Assembly: GCA_964618895.1 (NCBI GenBank)
Contig: CAZUDO010000072.1
Location: 1 to 64,000 of the forward strand
Length of the DNA stretch: 64,000 nucleotides
DNA from: CAZUDO01 sp964618895
GTDB lineage: Bacteria; Desulfobacterota; Binatia; DP-6
Direction: 5' to 3'
Shown: positions 42,324-50,254 of the stretch, piece after piece
Numbering within the stretch: position 1 is the first letter of the stretch
Layout: each line of letters opens with the position of its first letter
Notes under the pieces: model-generated
What the model was told of the DNA's origin: nothing
Seen by the model: the letters and a program-made list of their open reading frames with translations, nothing else
Database searches by the model: none
Position numbers and translations under genes: made by a program

Positions 42324-43100
42324 ATGGAGCCGTGGGAAGCCGCAGACCTCGACCGGGCTGCCGAGTGCCTCGCGCGCGCGCACTACGCGATCGCCTTGAC
42401 GGGTGCCGGCTTGTCCGTCGAGAGCGGCATCCCGTCGTTCCGCGGTCCGGGCGGGCTCTGGACCAAGTACGGCGAGCCGCCGATGGACGGCTATCAGCGC
42501 TTCCTCGCCGACCCGCGGCGGGCGTGGGAGGAGCGACTCAATCCGACCGGCCCGATGCGCGACCTGTGGGAAGCGCTCGCCGCGGCGCGCCCGAATCCGG
42601 GACACATGGCGTTGGTGGACCTCGAAGAGATCGGGCTCCTCCGGGCGACCATCACGCAGAACGTCGACGACCTGCACCGCGCCGCAGGGAGCCGGCGGGT
42701 GATCGAGATCCACGGCAACGCCACCCTGATCCGCTGCATCGCGTGCGTGGCCCGTTTTCCGCGTGATGCGATCGACTTCGCCGAGCTGCCACCGCGCTGC
42801 GCGCATTGCCGGGGTATCCTGAAGAGCGACACGGTGTCCTTCGGCGAGCCGATCCCTTCCGACGTGCTCGAACGCTGCTTCGAGGAGGCCGAGCAGGCGG
42901 ATTGCATGCTGGTGGCGGGCACGTCGGCCACCGTGTACCCGGCGGCACAGTTCCCGATCACGATCCATCAGCGCGGCGGCGACCTGGTGGAAGTGAATCC
43001 GTACGACTCCGAGCTGACGCCGCTCAGTCGAGTGGCGCTGCGGGGATCAGCGGCCGAGATCCTGCCACAACTGGTTACCCGCGTGCGGGCCCTGCGGTAG
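42324..43100 (+). CDS. Sir2-family NAD-dependent protein deacylase
   Basis: The product is 258 residues. It contains the NAD-binding GAGLSVESGIPSFRGPGGLW, the catalytic ITQNVDDLHRAAGSRRVIEI followed by HGNA (catalytic His), a Zn ribbon with Cys pairs in RCIACVA and RCAHCRG, then SDTVSFGEPIP and ADCMLVAGTSATVYPAA. The substrate pocket lacks the Tyr/Arg pair of desuccinylases as far as I can place it. It removes acyl groups from lysines. It diverges from mobA and converges with the OmlA-like gene, 3 nt apart. Confidence 0.9.
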   Translation: MEPWEAADLDRAAECLARAHYAIALTGAGLSVESGIPSFRGPGGLWTKYGEPPMDGYQRFLADPRRAWEERLNPTGPMRDLWEALAAARPNPGHMALVDLEEIGLLRATITQNVDDLHRAAGSRRVIEIHGNATLIRCIACVARFPRDAIDFAELPPRCAHCRGILKSDTVSFGEPIPSDVLERCFEEAEQADCMLVAGTSATVYPAAQFPITIHQRGGDLVEVNPYDSELTPLSRVALRGSAAEILPQLVTRVRALR

Positions 43101-43103
43101 GGC

Positions 43104-43886
43104 CTACGGCTTCGGAAACCCGGACAGTGCCTGGGCGCGGCCGCGGGCGTCGAAGCTCACGCTGCGCCCGTAGCCGTAGTACCACGTCTCCGCCCCGCTG
43201 GTCGTGGTCTCGACCTGCAGGGGCTGGCCCGCGAGCCGCTGCACGTTGGCGCGCGACATGCCCCGCTTGAGCGAGCGCAGGGTCTCGAACCCGGGACGCG
43301 GCTGCGGCTCGCCATAGCTCGGTGGAAGCGGCACCGGGGGCGGTGCGGATTGCACCGCGGCGAGCGCCGTCGTGCGCTGCTCGAGCTGGGCGAAGAGCAT
43401 CTCCATCCGCTCCTGCATCGCCGCCAGCCGCTCCGTCAGCTCGTCCATGCGGGCGAGGACCTCGCCCAGGCGGTCGGTGATCTCGGCCTGCACTTCAACT
43501 TGCTCGACGTGCGCGGCGTCGCGCTCGGCGCGCGTCTTCGCCGTGACCACGCGCAGGTCGTCTGGCTTCTCGACCTCGATCTCGGGCTTGTTGTCGACCT
43601 TGCGGATGGTGCCGCGCACCAGCACCCGCCGGCCGCTGTAGAGTCGATCGAGTTGGTCGGGCGGGAAGACGGCGAAGTGACGCGCCTGCACGACCGCCGT
43701 GAAGCGATTGAAGGACGGGTCGAAAGCGAGCAGGCACGAGATGGGCGAGCAGTGGATGCCCATCACCCGCCCCTCGACGAGAGCGTCCTCGCCCACGTGC
43801 TTGTCGGCTTCGTCCCAGCTGATCGGCTCGGCCGCGTGCGCCGTGCCGGCGGCAGCGACCACGAGCAACATGACGACGGCTCTCAT
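43104..43886 (-). CDS. Periplasmic protein with OB-fold-like, coiled-coil and SmpA/OmlA-like parts
   Basis: The product is 260 residues with a signal peptide (VVMLLVVAAAGTAHAAEP). Residues 20-120 form small beta strands ending RRVLVRGTIRKVDNKPEIEV, like OB-fold tRNA_anti-type domains of exported proteins. Residues 130-185 are a Glu/Gln coiled coil. The C-terminal 60 residues, LKRGMSRANVQRLAGQPLQV and WYYGYGRSVSFDARGR, follow the BamE/SmpA-OmlA pattern (L-x-x-G-M-x-x-x-x-V-x-x-L-x-G-x-P). I infer an envelope-associated role. Confidence 0.7.
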   Translation of the reverse strand: MRAVVMLLVVAAAGTAHAAEPISWDEADKHVGEDALVEGRVMGIHCSPISCLLAFDPSFNRFTAVVQARHFAVFPPDQLDRLYSGRRVLVRGTIRKVDNKPEIEVEKPDDLRVVTAKTRAERDAAHVEQVEVQAEITDRLGEVLARMDELTERLAAMQERMEMLFAQLEQRTTALAAVQSAPPPVPLPPSYGEPQPRPGFETLRSLKRGMSRANVQRLAGQPLQVETTTSGAETWYYGYGRSVSFDARGRAQALSGFPKP

Positions 43887-43900
43887 GCAGGACGGCGGCC

Positions 43901-43930
43901 TTGACCCGGCAAAACGGGTCCTCCTATAAG
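43901..43930 (+). promoter_or_regulatory. Sigma70 promoter of the DUF35-thiolase operon
   Basis: TTGACC (43901-43906), 18 nt and TATAAG (43925-43930). A start near 43937 gives a 40-nt leader. The bases after the -10 (TATAAGCGCC) are identical to those at the export-cluster promoter. Confidence 0.6.
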
Positions 43931-43976
43931 CGCCGGTTACACGGACGCGGCACCGAAGTCCATCCGCGGAATCCCT

Positions 43977-44399
43977 ATGCCCCAGTACGCCGGCCCCATC
44001 CCCGTTCCGACGCCAGAGACGCGGCCGTTCTGGGAGGCGGCCCGGCGGCACCAGCTCTGCCTGCCCCGCTGCCGCGCCTGCCGGACGCTGATCTACTTCC
44101 CGCGCGCGGCCTGTCCCCGGTGTCTCGGAGGGGATCTCGAATGGGAGCGCCTGTCGGGTCGCGGCACGCTCCACACCTTCACCGTGGTCCACCGCGGTCT
44201 GCGCGACTTCCCGCTCGGGTCACCCTACGTGATCGCCATGGTCGACCTGGCCGAGGGGGTACGCCTGATGACCAACCTGGTCGGCATCGAGCCCGACCCG
44301 GGGCGGCTCCGCATCGGCATGCCGGTCGAGGTCGTGTTCGAAGACGTGACTCCGGAGATCGCGCTGCCGCGCTTCCGTCCCGTGGGGGCCGGCGCATGA
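43977..44399 (+). CDS. DUF35 Zn-ribbon/OB-fold acyl-CoA-binding protein
   Basis: The product is 140 residues. A rubredoxin-like Zn ribbon (CRACRTLIYFPRAACPRCLG, four Cys) at residues 32-52 is followed by an OB fold (GRGTLHTFTVVHRG, then YVIAMVDLAEGVRLMTNLVG). DUF35 proteins form complexes with SCP-x-type thiolases, for example in archaeal HMG-CoA synthesis and in bacterial steroid side-chain degradation, where they channel acyl-CoA. Its stop overlaps the thiolase ATG by 4 nt, supporting a complex. Confidence 0.9.
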   Translation: MPQYAGPIPVPTPETRPFWEAARRHQLCLPRCRACRTLIYFPRAACPRCLGGDLEWERLSGRGTLHTFTVVHRGLRDFPLGSPYVIAMVDLAEGVRLMTNLVGIEPDPGRLRIGMPVEVVFEDVTPEIALPRFRPVGAGA

Positions 44400-45550
44400 G
44401 TGCGCTCCGCGGGCGGGTGGCGATCGTCGGCGCGGCCGAATCCGACGAGATGGGAAAGCTCCCGCACAAGTCCGCCTTCGCGTTGCACGCCGAGGCCGCC
44501 CGCAACGCGCTCGCCGATGCCGGGCTCACCAAGGATGATGTCGACGCCGTGTTCAGCGCCGGTACGTGGATGGCGTCGGAGACCGCCGAATACCTCGGCA
44601 TCCGCCCGCGCTACGTCGACGGGACCCAGATCGGCGGCTGCTCCTTCATCGCCCACGTCGAGCACGCCATGGCGGCCATCGCGGCCGGCCTCTGCGAGGT
44701 GGCGCTCATCACCCACGGCGAGAGCGGCGCGTCGCGCATCGGCATGCCGGGGACGCGCTTCGGACACGATTCGTTCCGCCTCCAGTTCGAGGCCCCGTTC
44801 GGGCTGGCGGGCCCGCCCACCGGCTACGCGCTGGCCGCCGCGCGCCACATGCACCAGTACGGGACCACCAGCGAGCAGCTGGCCGAGGTGGCGGTCGCGA
44901 CCCGCAAGTGGGCGCAGCTGAACCCGCGTGCCATGATGCGCGACCCGCTCACCGTCGACGACGTGCTGGCGTCGCGGTGGATCGCCTGGCCGCTCCACCT
45001 CCTCGATTGCTGTCTGGTGACCGACGCCGGTGGCGCGGTGGTGGTCACGTCGGCGGAGCGGGCGCGGGATCTGCCCAAGCGCCCGGTGTACGTGCTCGGG
45101 ACCGGAGAGGCATCCACCCACGTGCACGTGAGTCAGATGCCCGACTTCGCGCAGTGGGACGCGGCGCAGCTGTCGAGCGAGCGCGCCTTCGCGATGGCCG
45201 GCGTCCACCACGCCGACATCGACCTGGCCATGTTCTACGACGCCTTTACGATCGTGCCGGTCATGGGGCTCGAGGCGACCGGCTTCTGCAAGCCGGGCGA
45301 GGGGGGCGCCTTCGTCGCCGGGCAACGCACGGCGCCGGGGGGCGACTTCCCCATGAACACCAACGGCGGCGGGCTCTCGTACCAGCACACCGGCATGTAC
45401 GGCATCTTCACCCTCATCGAGGCGGTGCGCCAGCTGCGCGGCGAGTGTGGTCCGCGCCAAGTGGCGGGGGCCACGGTGGCCATCTGTCACGGCCTGGGCG
45501 GCATGTTCAGCGCGGCCGCGACCCTGATCGCGAGCACGGAGCGGCCGTGA
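44396..45550 (+). CDS. SCP-x/acetyl-CoA acetyltransferase-type thiolase
   Basis: The product is 384 residues. The nucleophile Cys is in TQIGGCSFIAHVEHAMAAIA; the later motifs FPMNTNGGGLSYQHTGMYGI (activating His region) and AICHGLGGMFSAA supply the other active-site residues. The family lacks the classic C-terminal Cys of biosynthetic thiolases in the usual context and acts as lipid-transfer-type thiolase on branched or steroid-like acyl-CoAs, usually with DUF35. Together they probably perform retro-Claisen or Claisen steps on an unusual acyl-CoA. The gene is followed by a glutaredoxin-like relic. Confidence 0.87.
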   Translation: MSALRGRVAIVGAAESDEMGKLPHKSAFALHAEAARNALADAGLTKDDVDAVFSAGTWMASETAEYLGIRPRYVDGTQIGGCSFIAHVEHAMAAIAAGLCEVALITHGESGASRIGMPGTRFGHDSFRLQFEAPFGLAGPPTGYALAAARHMHQYGTTSEQLAEVAVATRKWAQLNPRAMMRDPLTVDDVLASRWIAWPLHLLDCCLVTDAGGAVVVTSAERARDLPKRPVYVLGTGEASTHVHVSQMPDFAQWDAAQLSSERAFAMAGVHHADIDLAMFYDAFTIVPVMGLEATGFCKPGEGGAFVAGQRTAPGGDFPMNTNGGGLSYQHTGMYGIFTLIEAVRQLRGECGPRQVAGATVAICHGLGGMFSAAATLIASTERP

Positions 45551-45701
45551 CCCCGAGCGTGCGGTGCGCGAGATCGACGTCGGGGCGCGCCCTGAGGCGA
45601 TCCCGGAGCTGCTCAAGCTGACGCGAGGGCGGCGGATCGTGCCGGTGCTGGTCGAGGACGGGCGGATCGTGATCGCGCCGGACGGGGGATCGGAGGTCTA
45701 G
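45549..45701 (+). pseudogene. C-terminal relic of a glutaredoxin-like protein
   Basis: A frame without any start codon of its own, beginning within the thiolase stop, reads RAVREIDVGARPEAIPELLK, LTRGRRIVPVLVEDGRIVIA and PDGGSEV before TAG. The R-E-I-D-V, P-E-A-x-x-E-L-L-x-L-T-x-G-R-R and V-P-V-L-V-E segments are the second half of glutaredoxin-like proteins, notably the UXX-star type. The N-terminal half with the redox Cys or Sec is missing. It could be translated only by reinitiation, so I call it a truncated relic. Confidence 0.55.
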
Positions 45702-45702
45702 C

Positions 45703-45906
45703 TCAACTCGCGCGCTCGCCCGACTCCGGTAAGGGGCGTCCCCACGGATCCGTCCGCGGGATATGGAGCTTGCCGAGCGTGCGCTGCGTGTCCGGATTCA
45801 CCCACGGCACCCCGAGCGCGCACGGTTGCGGCATGCCCTGCTCGTCGACCTGGTCGTAGGCGGGGAAGCCGCCCTTCTGGTAGTCGAGGAGCATCCGCTT
45901 GGCCAT
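45703..45906 (-). other. Unidentified short open frame, possible protein C-terminus
   Basis: The minus-strand frame has 67 codons from ATG 45906 and is open a further 20 codons upstream. It reads MAKRMLLDYQKGGFPAYDQV, then WVNPDTQRTLGKLHIPRTDP and WGRPLPES. The mixed composition, with Tyr, Phe, Trp, Asp and Lys in place of the usual Arg/Ala/Pro noise, suggests that it is or was real protein. I do not recognise the family. The plus-strand flavoenzyme gene starts just beyond. Confidence 0.3.
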
Positions 45907-45982
45907 GGTCGTGGTGTAGCCGAGGGGGCCCGTGCCTCGCAACCGCTTCCCTTCGGCCCCGTCGCCGGGCTATGCGGCCCCG

Positions 45983-46939
45983 ATGCAGCGCATCGGCATC
46001 GCCTTCTCCCCGCTCCGAGACGCGCCCCCGCGCGATATCGTCGCCTGGGCGCAGCGTGCCGAAGCGCTCGGCTACGAGGCCGTCTTCATCCCGGAGTCGT
46101 TCAACGACTCGTTGGCCTACGCGCAGGCGGTGGCGCACGCCACCACCCGCATCAAGGTCGGGACGGCGATCACCAACGTCTACCTCCGCCACCCCACGCT
46201 CCTGGCCCAGGCCGCGGCGGCCATCCAGGAGTTCTCGGGCGGGCGCTTGCTGCTCGGCCTCGGCGTCGGGCACCGCGCGGTCAACGAGCCCCTCGGCCTG
46301 GCGATGGACGATCCGCTGGCCAAGATGCGCGCCGTGCTCGGCACGGTACGGAGCGCCTGGGCGAAGGGCCCGCACCAGCCGCGGCCGGCGGTCCCGCCCC
46401 GACTGCTGGCGGCGGCGCTCGCGCCGCGCATGATCGAGCTCGTGGGCGAGCTGGCGGACGGGGCCATCTTCAATCTCTTCCCGGTGGCGCGCTATCCTCG
46501 CGCGCTGGCGGCGCTGGCACGGGGTGCGGCACGGAGTGGACGCGACGCGGCCGCCCTCGACGTGTTCCACTTCACCACCTGCTACCTGGGAGACGACCGC
46601 CGCGCCGCACTCCACGAGGCCAAGCGCATGCTGGCCCGCTACGCCAACCTGCCTTTCTACGGCAACATGCTGGCGGCGAACGGATTCGGTAGCGACGTGG
46701 ACGCCGTGCGGACCGCGTGGCAGCGGCGCGACGTGCCCGCGGCCGAAGCCGCGGTGAGCGACGCGATGGCTGACGCGGTCGCGCTGGTGGGCGAGCCCGC
46801 GGCGTGTCGCGAGCGCTTGGCCGCGTACCACGCGGCGGGCGCCGGCTGCACGATCGTGTTCCCGAACCCCGTGGGCGAGTCCCGGGCGCAGGCGGTCGAG
46901 CGGACGCTCGTGGCCTTCGCGCCGTCGTCGTCCCTTTGA
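45983..46939 (+). CDS. LLM-class (luciferase-like) F420- or FMN-dependent oxidoreductase
   Basis: The product is 318 residues from ATG 45983. It has the TIM-barrel pattern of luciferase-like monooxygenases: IGIAFSPLRD, VAWAQRAEALGYEAVFIPES, TTRIKVGTAITNVYLRHPTL, EFSGGRLLLGLGVGH and, late, VALVGEPAACRERLAAYHAA. The V-x-x-I-x-x-V-Y-L-R-H-P segment is common in F420-dependent members, which often act on unusual acyl or aromatic substrates. Cofactor choice cannot be settled by eye. Confidence 0.85.
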   Translation: MQRIGIAFSPLRDAPPRDIVAWAQRAEALGYEAVFIPESFNDSLAYAQAVAHATTRIKVGTAITNVYLRHPTLLAQAAAAIQEFSGGRLLLGLGVGHRAVNEPLGLAMDDPLAKMRAVLGTVRSAWAKGPHQPRPAVPPRLLAAALAPRMIELVGELADGAIFNLFPVARYPRALAALARGAARSGRDAAALDVFHFTTCYLGDDRRAALHEAKRMLARYANLPFYGNMLAANGFGSDVDAVRTAWQRRDVPAAEAAVSDAMADAVALVGEPAACRERLAAYHAAGAGCTIVFPNPVGESRAQAVERTLVAFAPSSSL

Positions 46940-46964
46940 AAGCCCGGGAGCGCGCTGCTAGCGT
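46936..46964 (+). promoter_or_regulatory. Candidate ileS promoter
   Basis: TTGAAA (46936-46941), 17 nt and TAGCGT (46959-46964), some 19 nt before the ATG. The -35 overlaps the stop of the preceding gene. The -10 is of the same TAG-initial type as others in the window. Confidence 0.35.
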
Positions 46965-46982
46965 GGCGCGCTCCGCGCCGCG

Positions 46983-49757
46983 ATGGACTTCAAAGACACC
47001 CTGAACCTGCCGCGCACCGACTTCCCGATGCGTGCCAACCTGCCGCAGCGGGAGCCGGAGATCCTGCAGCGCTGGCAGGAGATGCAGGTCTATCGTCGCT
47101 TGCTGGAGACCAACGCGGACAAGCCGCGGTTCGTCCTGCACGACGGCCCGCCCTACGCCAACGGCCACATCCATCTCGGGACCGCACTCAACAAGATCCT
47201 GAAGGACGTGATCGTGAAGCACCGGGCCATGACCGGGCGGCTCGCTCCCTACGTGCCCGGCTGGGACTGCCACGGCCTCCCGATCGAGCTCGAGGTCGAG
47301 CGTCAGCTCGGGCGCGCCCGCAAAGAGGCGATGCCGAAGAGCGAGGTGCGTGCGCAGTGTCGTGCCTATGCGGATCGCTTCGTCGCCGTGCAGCGCGACG
47401 AGTTCGCCCGTCTCGGCGTGCTCGGCGACTGGGAGCATCCGTACCTCACCGCGGATCCGGCGTACGAGGCCGAAGAGATCCGGGTGCTCGGGCGCTGCAT
47501 CGCCGCCGGGCTCCTCTACCGCGGCAAGAAGCCGGTACTCTGGTGCCCGTCGTGCACGACCGCGCTCGCCGAGGCGGAGGTCGAGTACCGCGACGACGAG
47601 TCCCCGTCGGTGTTCGTGGCGTACCCCCTGCTCGATCCCGTACCCGTGCCCCTGGCCGGACTCGGTCCGCTGGCGGCGGCCATCTGGACGACCACGCCAT
47701 GGACGTTGCCCGCGAGCCTCGCGGTGGCCGTGCATCCGGAGCACGAGTACGTCGCCGTCGACCTCGGCGGTCGCCTCCTCCTGGTGGCTGCGGCCCTGGT
47801 TGCGCAGGTGGCATCGGCCCTCGGCGCCACGGCTGTGCGCGAGCGGGCGCGCTGCCGCGGCGCCGAGCTGGTGGGGGCGCGTTGCCGGCATCCGTGGATC
47901 GAGCGTGTGGTGCCGATCGTGCCGGCCGATTACGTGACCCTGGACAGTGGCACCGGGCTCGTCCACACGGCGCCCGGCCACGGCCAGGAGGACTACGAGA
48001 CCGGGTTGCGCCACGGCCTGGACGTGCTCGCGCCGGTCGACGCGCGCGGCTGCTTCACCACCGACGTGCCGGAATGGGCCGGGATGCGGGTGTGGGACGC
48101 GAACCCGCGTATCATCGACCACCTGCGCGCCACCGGGAGTCTCCTGGGCGCGCGCCCGATCCAGCACAGCTACCCGCACTGCTGGCGGTGCAAGAACCCG
48201 GTGGTCTTCCGCGCCACCGAGCAGTGGTTCATCGGCATGGAGCGGGCCGGGCTCCGGCAGCGCGCCCTGGCCGAGATCGCGCGCGTGCGCTGGGAGCCCG
48301 CGTGGGGTCAGGAGCGGATCGGCAACATGATCGCGACCCGGCCCGACTGGTGCGTGTCCCGCCAGCGCGACTGGGGCGTGCCGGTGGTGGCGATGTACTG
48401 CGAGGGCTGCGGCGAGGCCATCGCCAGCGAGGCGTTGTGTGCGTACGTGGCCGACATCTTCGAGCGTGAGGGCGCGGACGCCTGGTTCCGGCGACCGGCG
48501 GCCGAGCTGGTGCCACCCGGCCTGGTGTGCCCGCGCTGCGGCGGGACCACGTTCCGGCCCGAGACGGACATTCTGGATGTGTGGTTCGATTCCGGCGTCA
48601 GCTGGAAGGCGGTGGTCGAGCGTCGAGCCGATCTCGGCGGCCGGGCCGACCTGTATCTCGAAGGCAGTGACCAGCACCGCGGCTGGTTCCACAGCGCGTT
48701 GCTCACCGGCGTGGCGGTCGAGAACCGCGCCCCGTACGACATCGTGATCACGCACGGGTTCATCGTCGACGGGGCGGGGAAGAAGATGTCGAAGTCCGAG
48801 CGCAACGTGGTGGCGCCGGAGCAGATCATCTCGCGCCACGGGGCCGAGCTCCTGCGCCTGTGGGTGGCGGCCACCGACTACCGCGAGGAGGTGCGCATCT
48901 CGGACGAGATCCTGGCCGGCTGCGTCGAAGCCTACCGTCGGGTGCGCAACACGGCCCGCTTCCTGGTCTCCAACCTCTACGACTTCGACCCCGCACGCGA
49001 CACGGTGCCCCACGCGCGCCTGCCCGAGCTCGAGCGCTGGGCGCTGCACCAGACCCACGTCCTCGCCACCCGCTGCCGAGAGGCTTACGAGCAGTTCCAG
49101 TTCCACGTCGTGCACCACGCCCTCAACAACTTCTGCAGCGTGGACCTGAGCGCGCTCTTCCTGGACGTCCGCAAGGACCGGCTCTATTGTGAGCGCGCCG
49201 GGAGCCCGGAGCGACGGGCGACCCAGACGGCCGTGCACGGCATCCTGGACACCCTGGTGCGGCTGATGGCGCCGGTGCTGTCGTTCACGGCCGAGGAGCT
49301 GTGGCTGCACCTGCCGGGACGCGGGCGCGCCGACAGCGTGTTCCTGGCCGGAATGCCCCCGCCGCCGGACGACTGGTACGACGAGGCGCTGGCGGCCCCG
49401 TTCGGACGCGTGCTCGCGGTGCGCGCGGCGGTCACCAAGGCGATCGAGGAGGCGCGCCAGGCGGGGGTGGTGAAGCAGGCGTCCGAGGCACGGGTCGTGG
49501 TCGATGCGGATGCCGTCGACGGGCTCGCTCCGCTGCTGCGCGAGCGTGCCCATGAGCTCCCGGCCCTCTTCCTGGCAGCGGAGGTCGCGCTGGCGGGCGC
49601 GCCGGATGCGGTGGAGAGCCCGGTCGTGCCCGGACTGCGCGTGGCGGTTGCACGAGCGGCCGGCGAAAAATGCCCGCGCTGCTGGCTCGTCCGACCGCTC
49701 GGGCCCGTAGCGTGCCACCCCGCACTGTGCGGGCGGTGTGCCGCCGTCCTCGGGTGA
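46983..49757 (+). CDS. ileS: Isoleucyl-tRNA synthetase
   Basis: The product is 924 residues. It has the HIGH motif in DGPPYANGHIHLGTALNKIL (about 58-77), the editing domain with WTTTPWTLPASLAVAVHPEH and GTGLVHTAPGHGQEDYETGL, and KMSKS in GKKMSKSERNVVAPEQII near 600. The C-terminus ends with the Zn ribbon CPRCWLV...CGRCAAVLG of bacterial IleRS. It charges tRNA-Ile. The stop overlaps the lspA GTG by 4 nt, the same order as ileS-lspA in many proteobacteria. Confidence 0.97.
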   Translation: MDFKDTLNLPRTDFPMRANLPQREPEILQRWQEMQVYRRLLETNADKPRFVLHDGPPYANGHIHLGTALNKILKDVIVKHRAMTGRLAPYVPGWDCHGLPIELEVERQLGRARKEAMPKSEVRAQCRAYADRFVAVQRDEFARLGVLGDWEHPYLTADPAYEAEEIRVLGRCIAAGLLYRGKKPVLWCPSCTTALAEAEVEYRDDESPSVFVAYPLLDPVPVPLAGLGPLAAAIWTTTPWTLPASLAVAVHPEHEYVAVDLGGRLLLVAAALVAQVASALGATAVRERARCRGAELVGARCRHPWIERVVPIVPADYVTLDSGTGLVHTAPGHGQEDYETGLRHGLDVLAPVDARGCFTTDVPEWAGMRVWDANPRIIDHLRATGSLLGARPIQHSYPHCWRCKNPVVFRATEQWFIGMERAGLRQRALAEIARVRWEPAWGQERIGNMIATRPDWCVSRQRDWGVPVVAMYCEGCGEAIASEALCAYVADIFEREGADAWFRRPAAELVPPGLVCPRCGGTTFRPETDILDVWFDSGVSWKAVVERRADLGGRADLYLEGSDQHRGWFHSALLTGVAVENRAPYDIVITHGFIVDGAGKKMSKSERNVVAPEQIISRHGAELLRLWVAATDYREEVRISDEILAGCVEAYRRVRNTARFLVSNLYDFDPARDTVPHARLPELERWALHQTHVLATRCREAYEQFQFHVVHHALNNFCSVDLSALFLDVRKDRLYCERAGSPERRATQTAVHGILDTLVRLMAPVLSFTAEELWLHLPGRGRADSVFLAGMPPPPDDWYDEALAAPFGRVLAVRAAVTKAIEEARQAGVVKQASEARVVVDADAVDGLAPLLRERAHELPALFLAAEVALAGAPDAVESPVVPGLRVAVARAAGEKCPRCWLVRPLGPVACHPALCGRCAAVLG

Positions 49758-50236
49758 GCGTCCTGGTGGATGCGCGGGTACGCGTGGCGGCGCCGGTGGC
49801 GCTTGCGGTGCTGATCGCCGACCAGGTGACCAAGGCGATCGTGGCGCACACGATGACGCTGCACGAGAGCATCCCCCTCCTGCCGTTCGCGGCGCTCAGC
49901 TACGAGCGCAACCGCGGGGCGGCGTTCAGTCTGCTGGCGAGCGCTCCGGATGCGGTGCGTTTCTGGCTCTTCGTCGGCTTCACGGTGATCGCCATCGGCG
50001 TGCTGGTGACCTATCTCCGGCAGGCGGTACCCGGGCAGCGGGCGCTCGTCGCCGCGCTCGGCGGCATCCTGGGCGGTGCGGTCGGGAACCTCGTCTGCCG
50101 GCTGCGTTTCGGAGAGGTCATCGACTTCATGGACCTCCACTGGGGGTCCATGCACTGGCCGGTGTTCAACGTGGCAGACTCGGCGATCACGGTCGGGGTG
50201 ATCGTCGTGCTGGTGCACTCCGTGCGCGAACCGTAA
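49754..50236 (+). CDS. lspA: Lipoprotein signal peptidase (SPase II)
   Basis: The product is 160 residues from a GTG overlapping ileS. Four hydrophobic helices are present. Conserved boxes: LIADQVTKAIV, SYERNRGAAFSLL, GGAVGNLVCRLRFGEVIDFM and WPVFNVADSAITVGVIVVLV, which hold the two catalytic Asp residues. It removes the signal peptide of diacylglyceryl prolipoproteins in the inner membrane. One variation: NLVCRL where N-L-I-D-R is usual, so the residue at the canonical D-R-x-R position is Cys. The active-site Asp pair is elsewhere and intact. Confidence 0.93.
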   Translation: MSVLVDARVRVAAPVALAVLIADQVTKAIVAHTMTLHESIPLLPFAALSYERNRGAAFSLLASAPDAVRFWLFVGFTVIAIGVLVTYLRQAVPGQRALVAALGGILGGAVGNLVCRLRFGEVIDFMDLHWGSMHWPVFNVADSAITVGVIVVLVHSVREP

Positions 50237-50254
50237 CCCGAACCGTAGCCCGCG

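Noticed and set aside
46572..49718. A minus-strand frame of over 1000 codons opposite ileS
   Set aside because: It is antisense to a certain essential gene and has Arg/His/Pro/Gly-rich composition typical of high-GC antisense frames.
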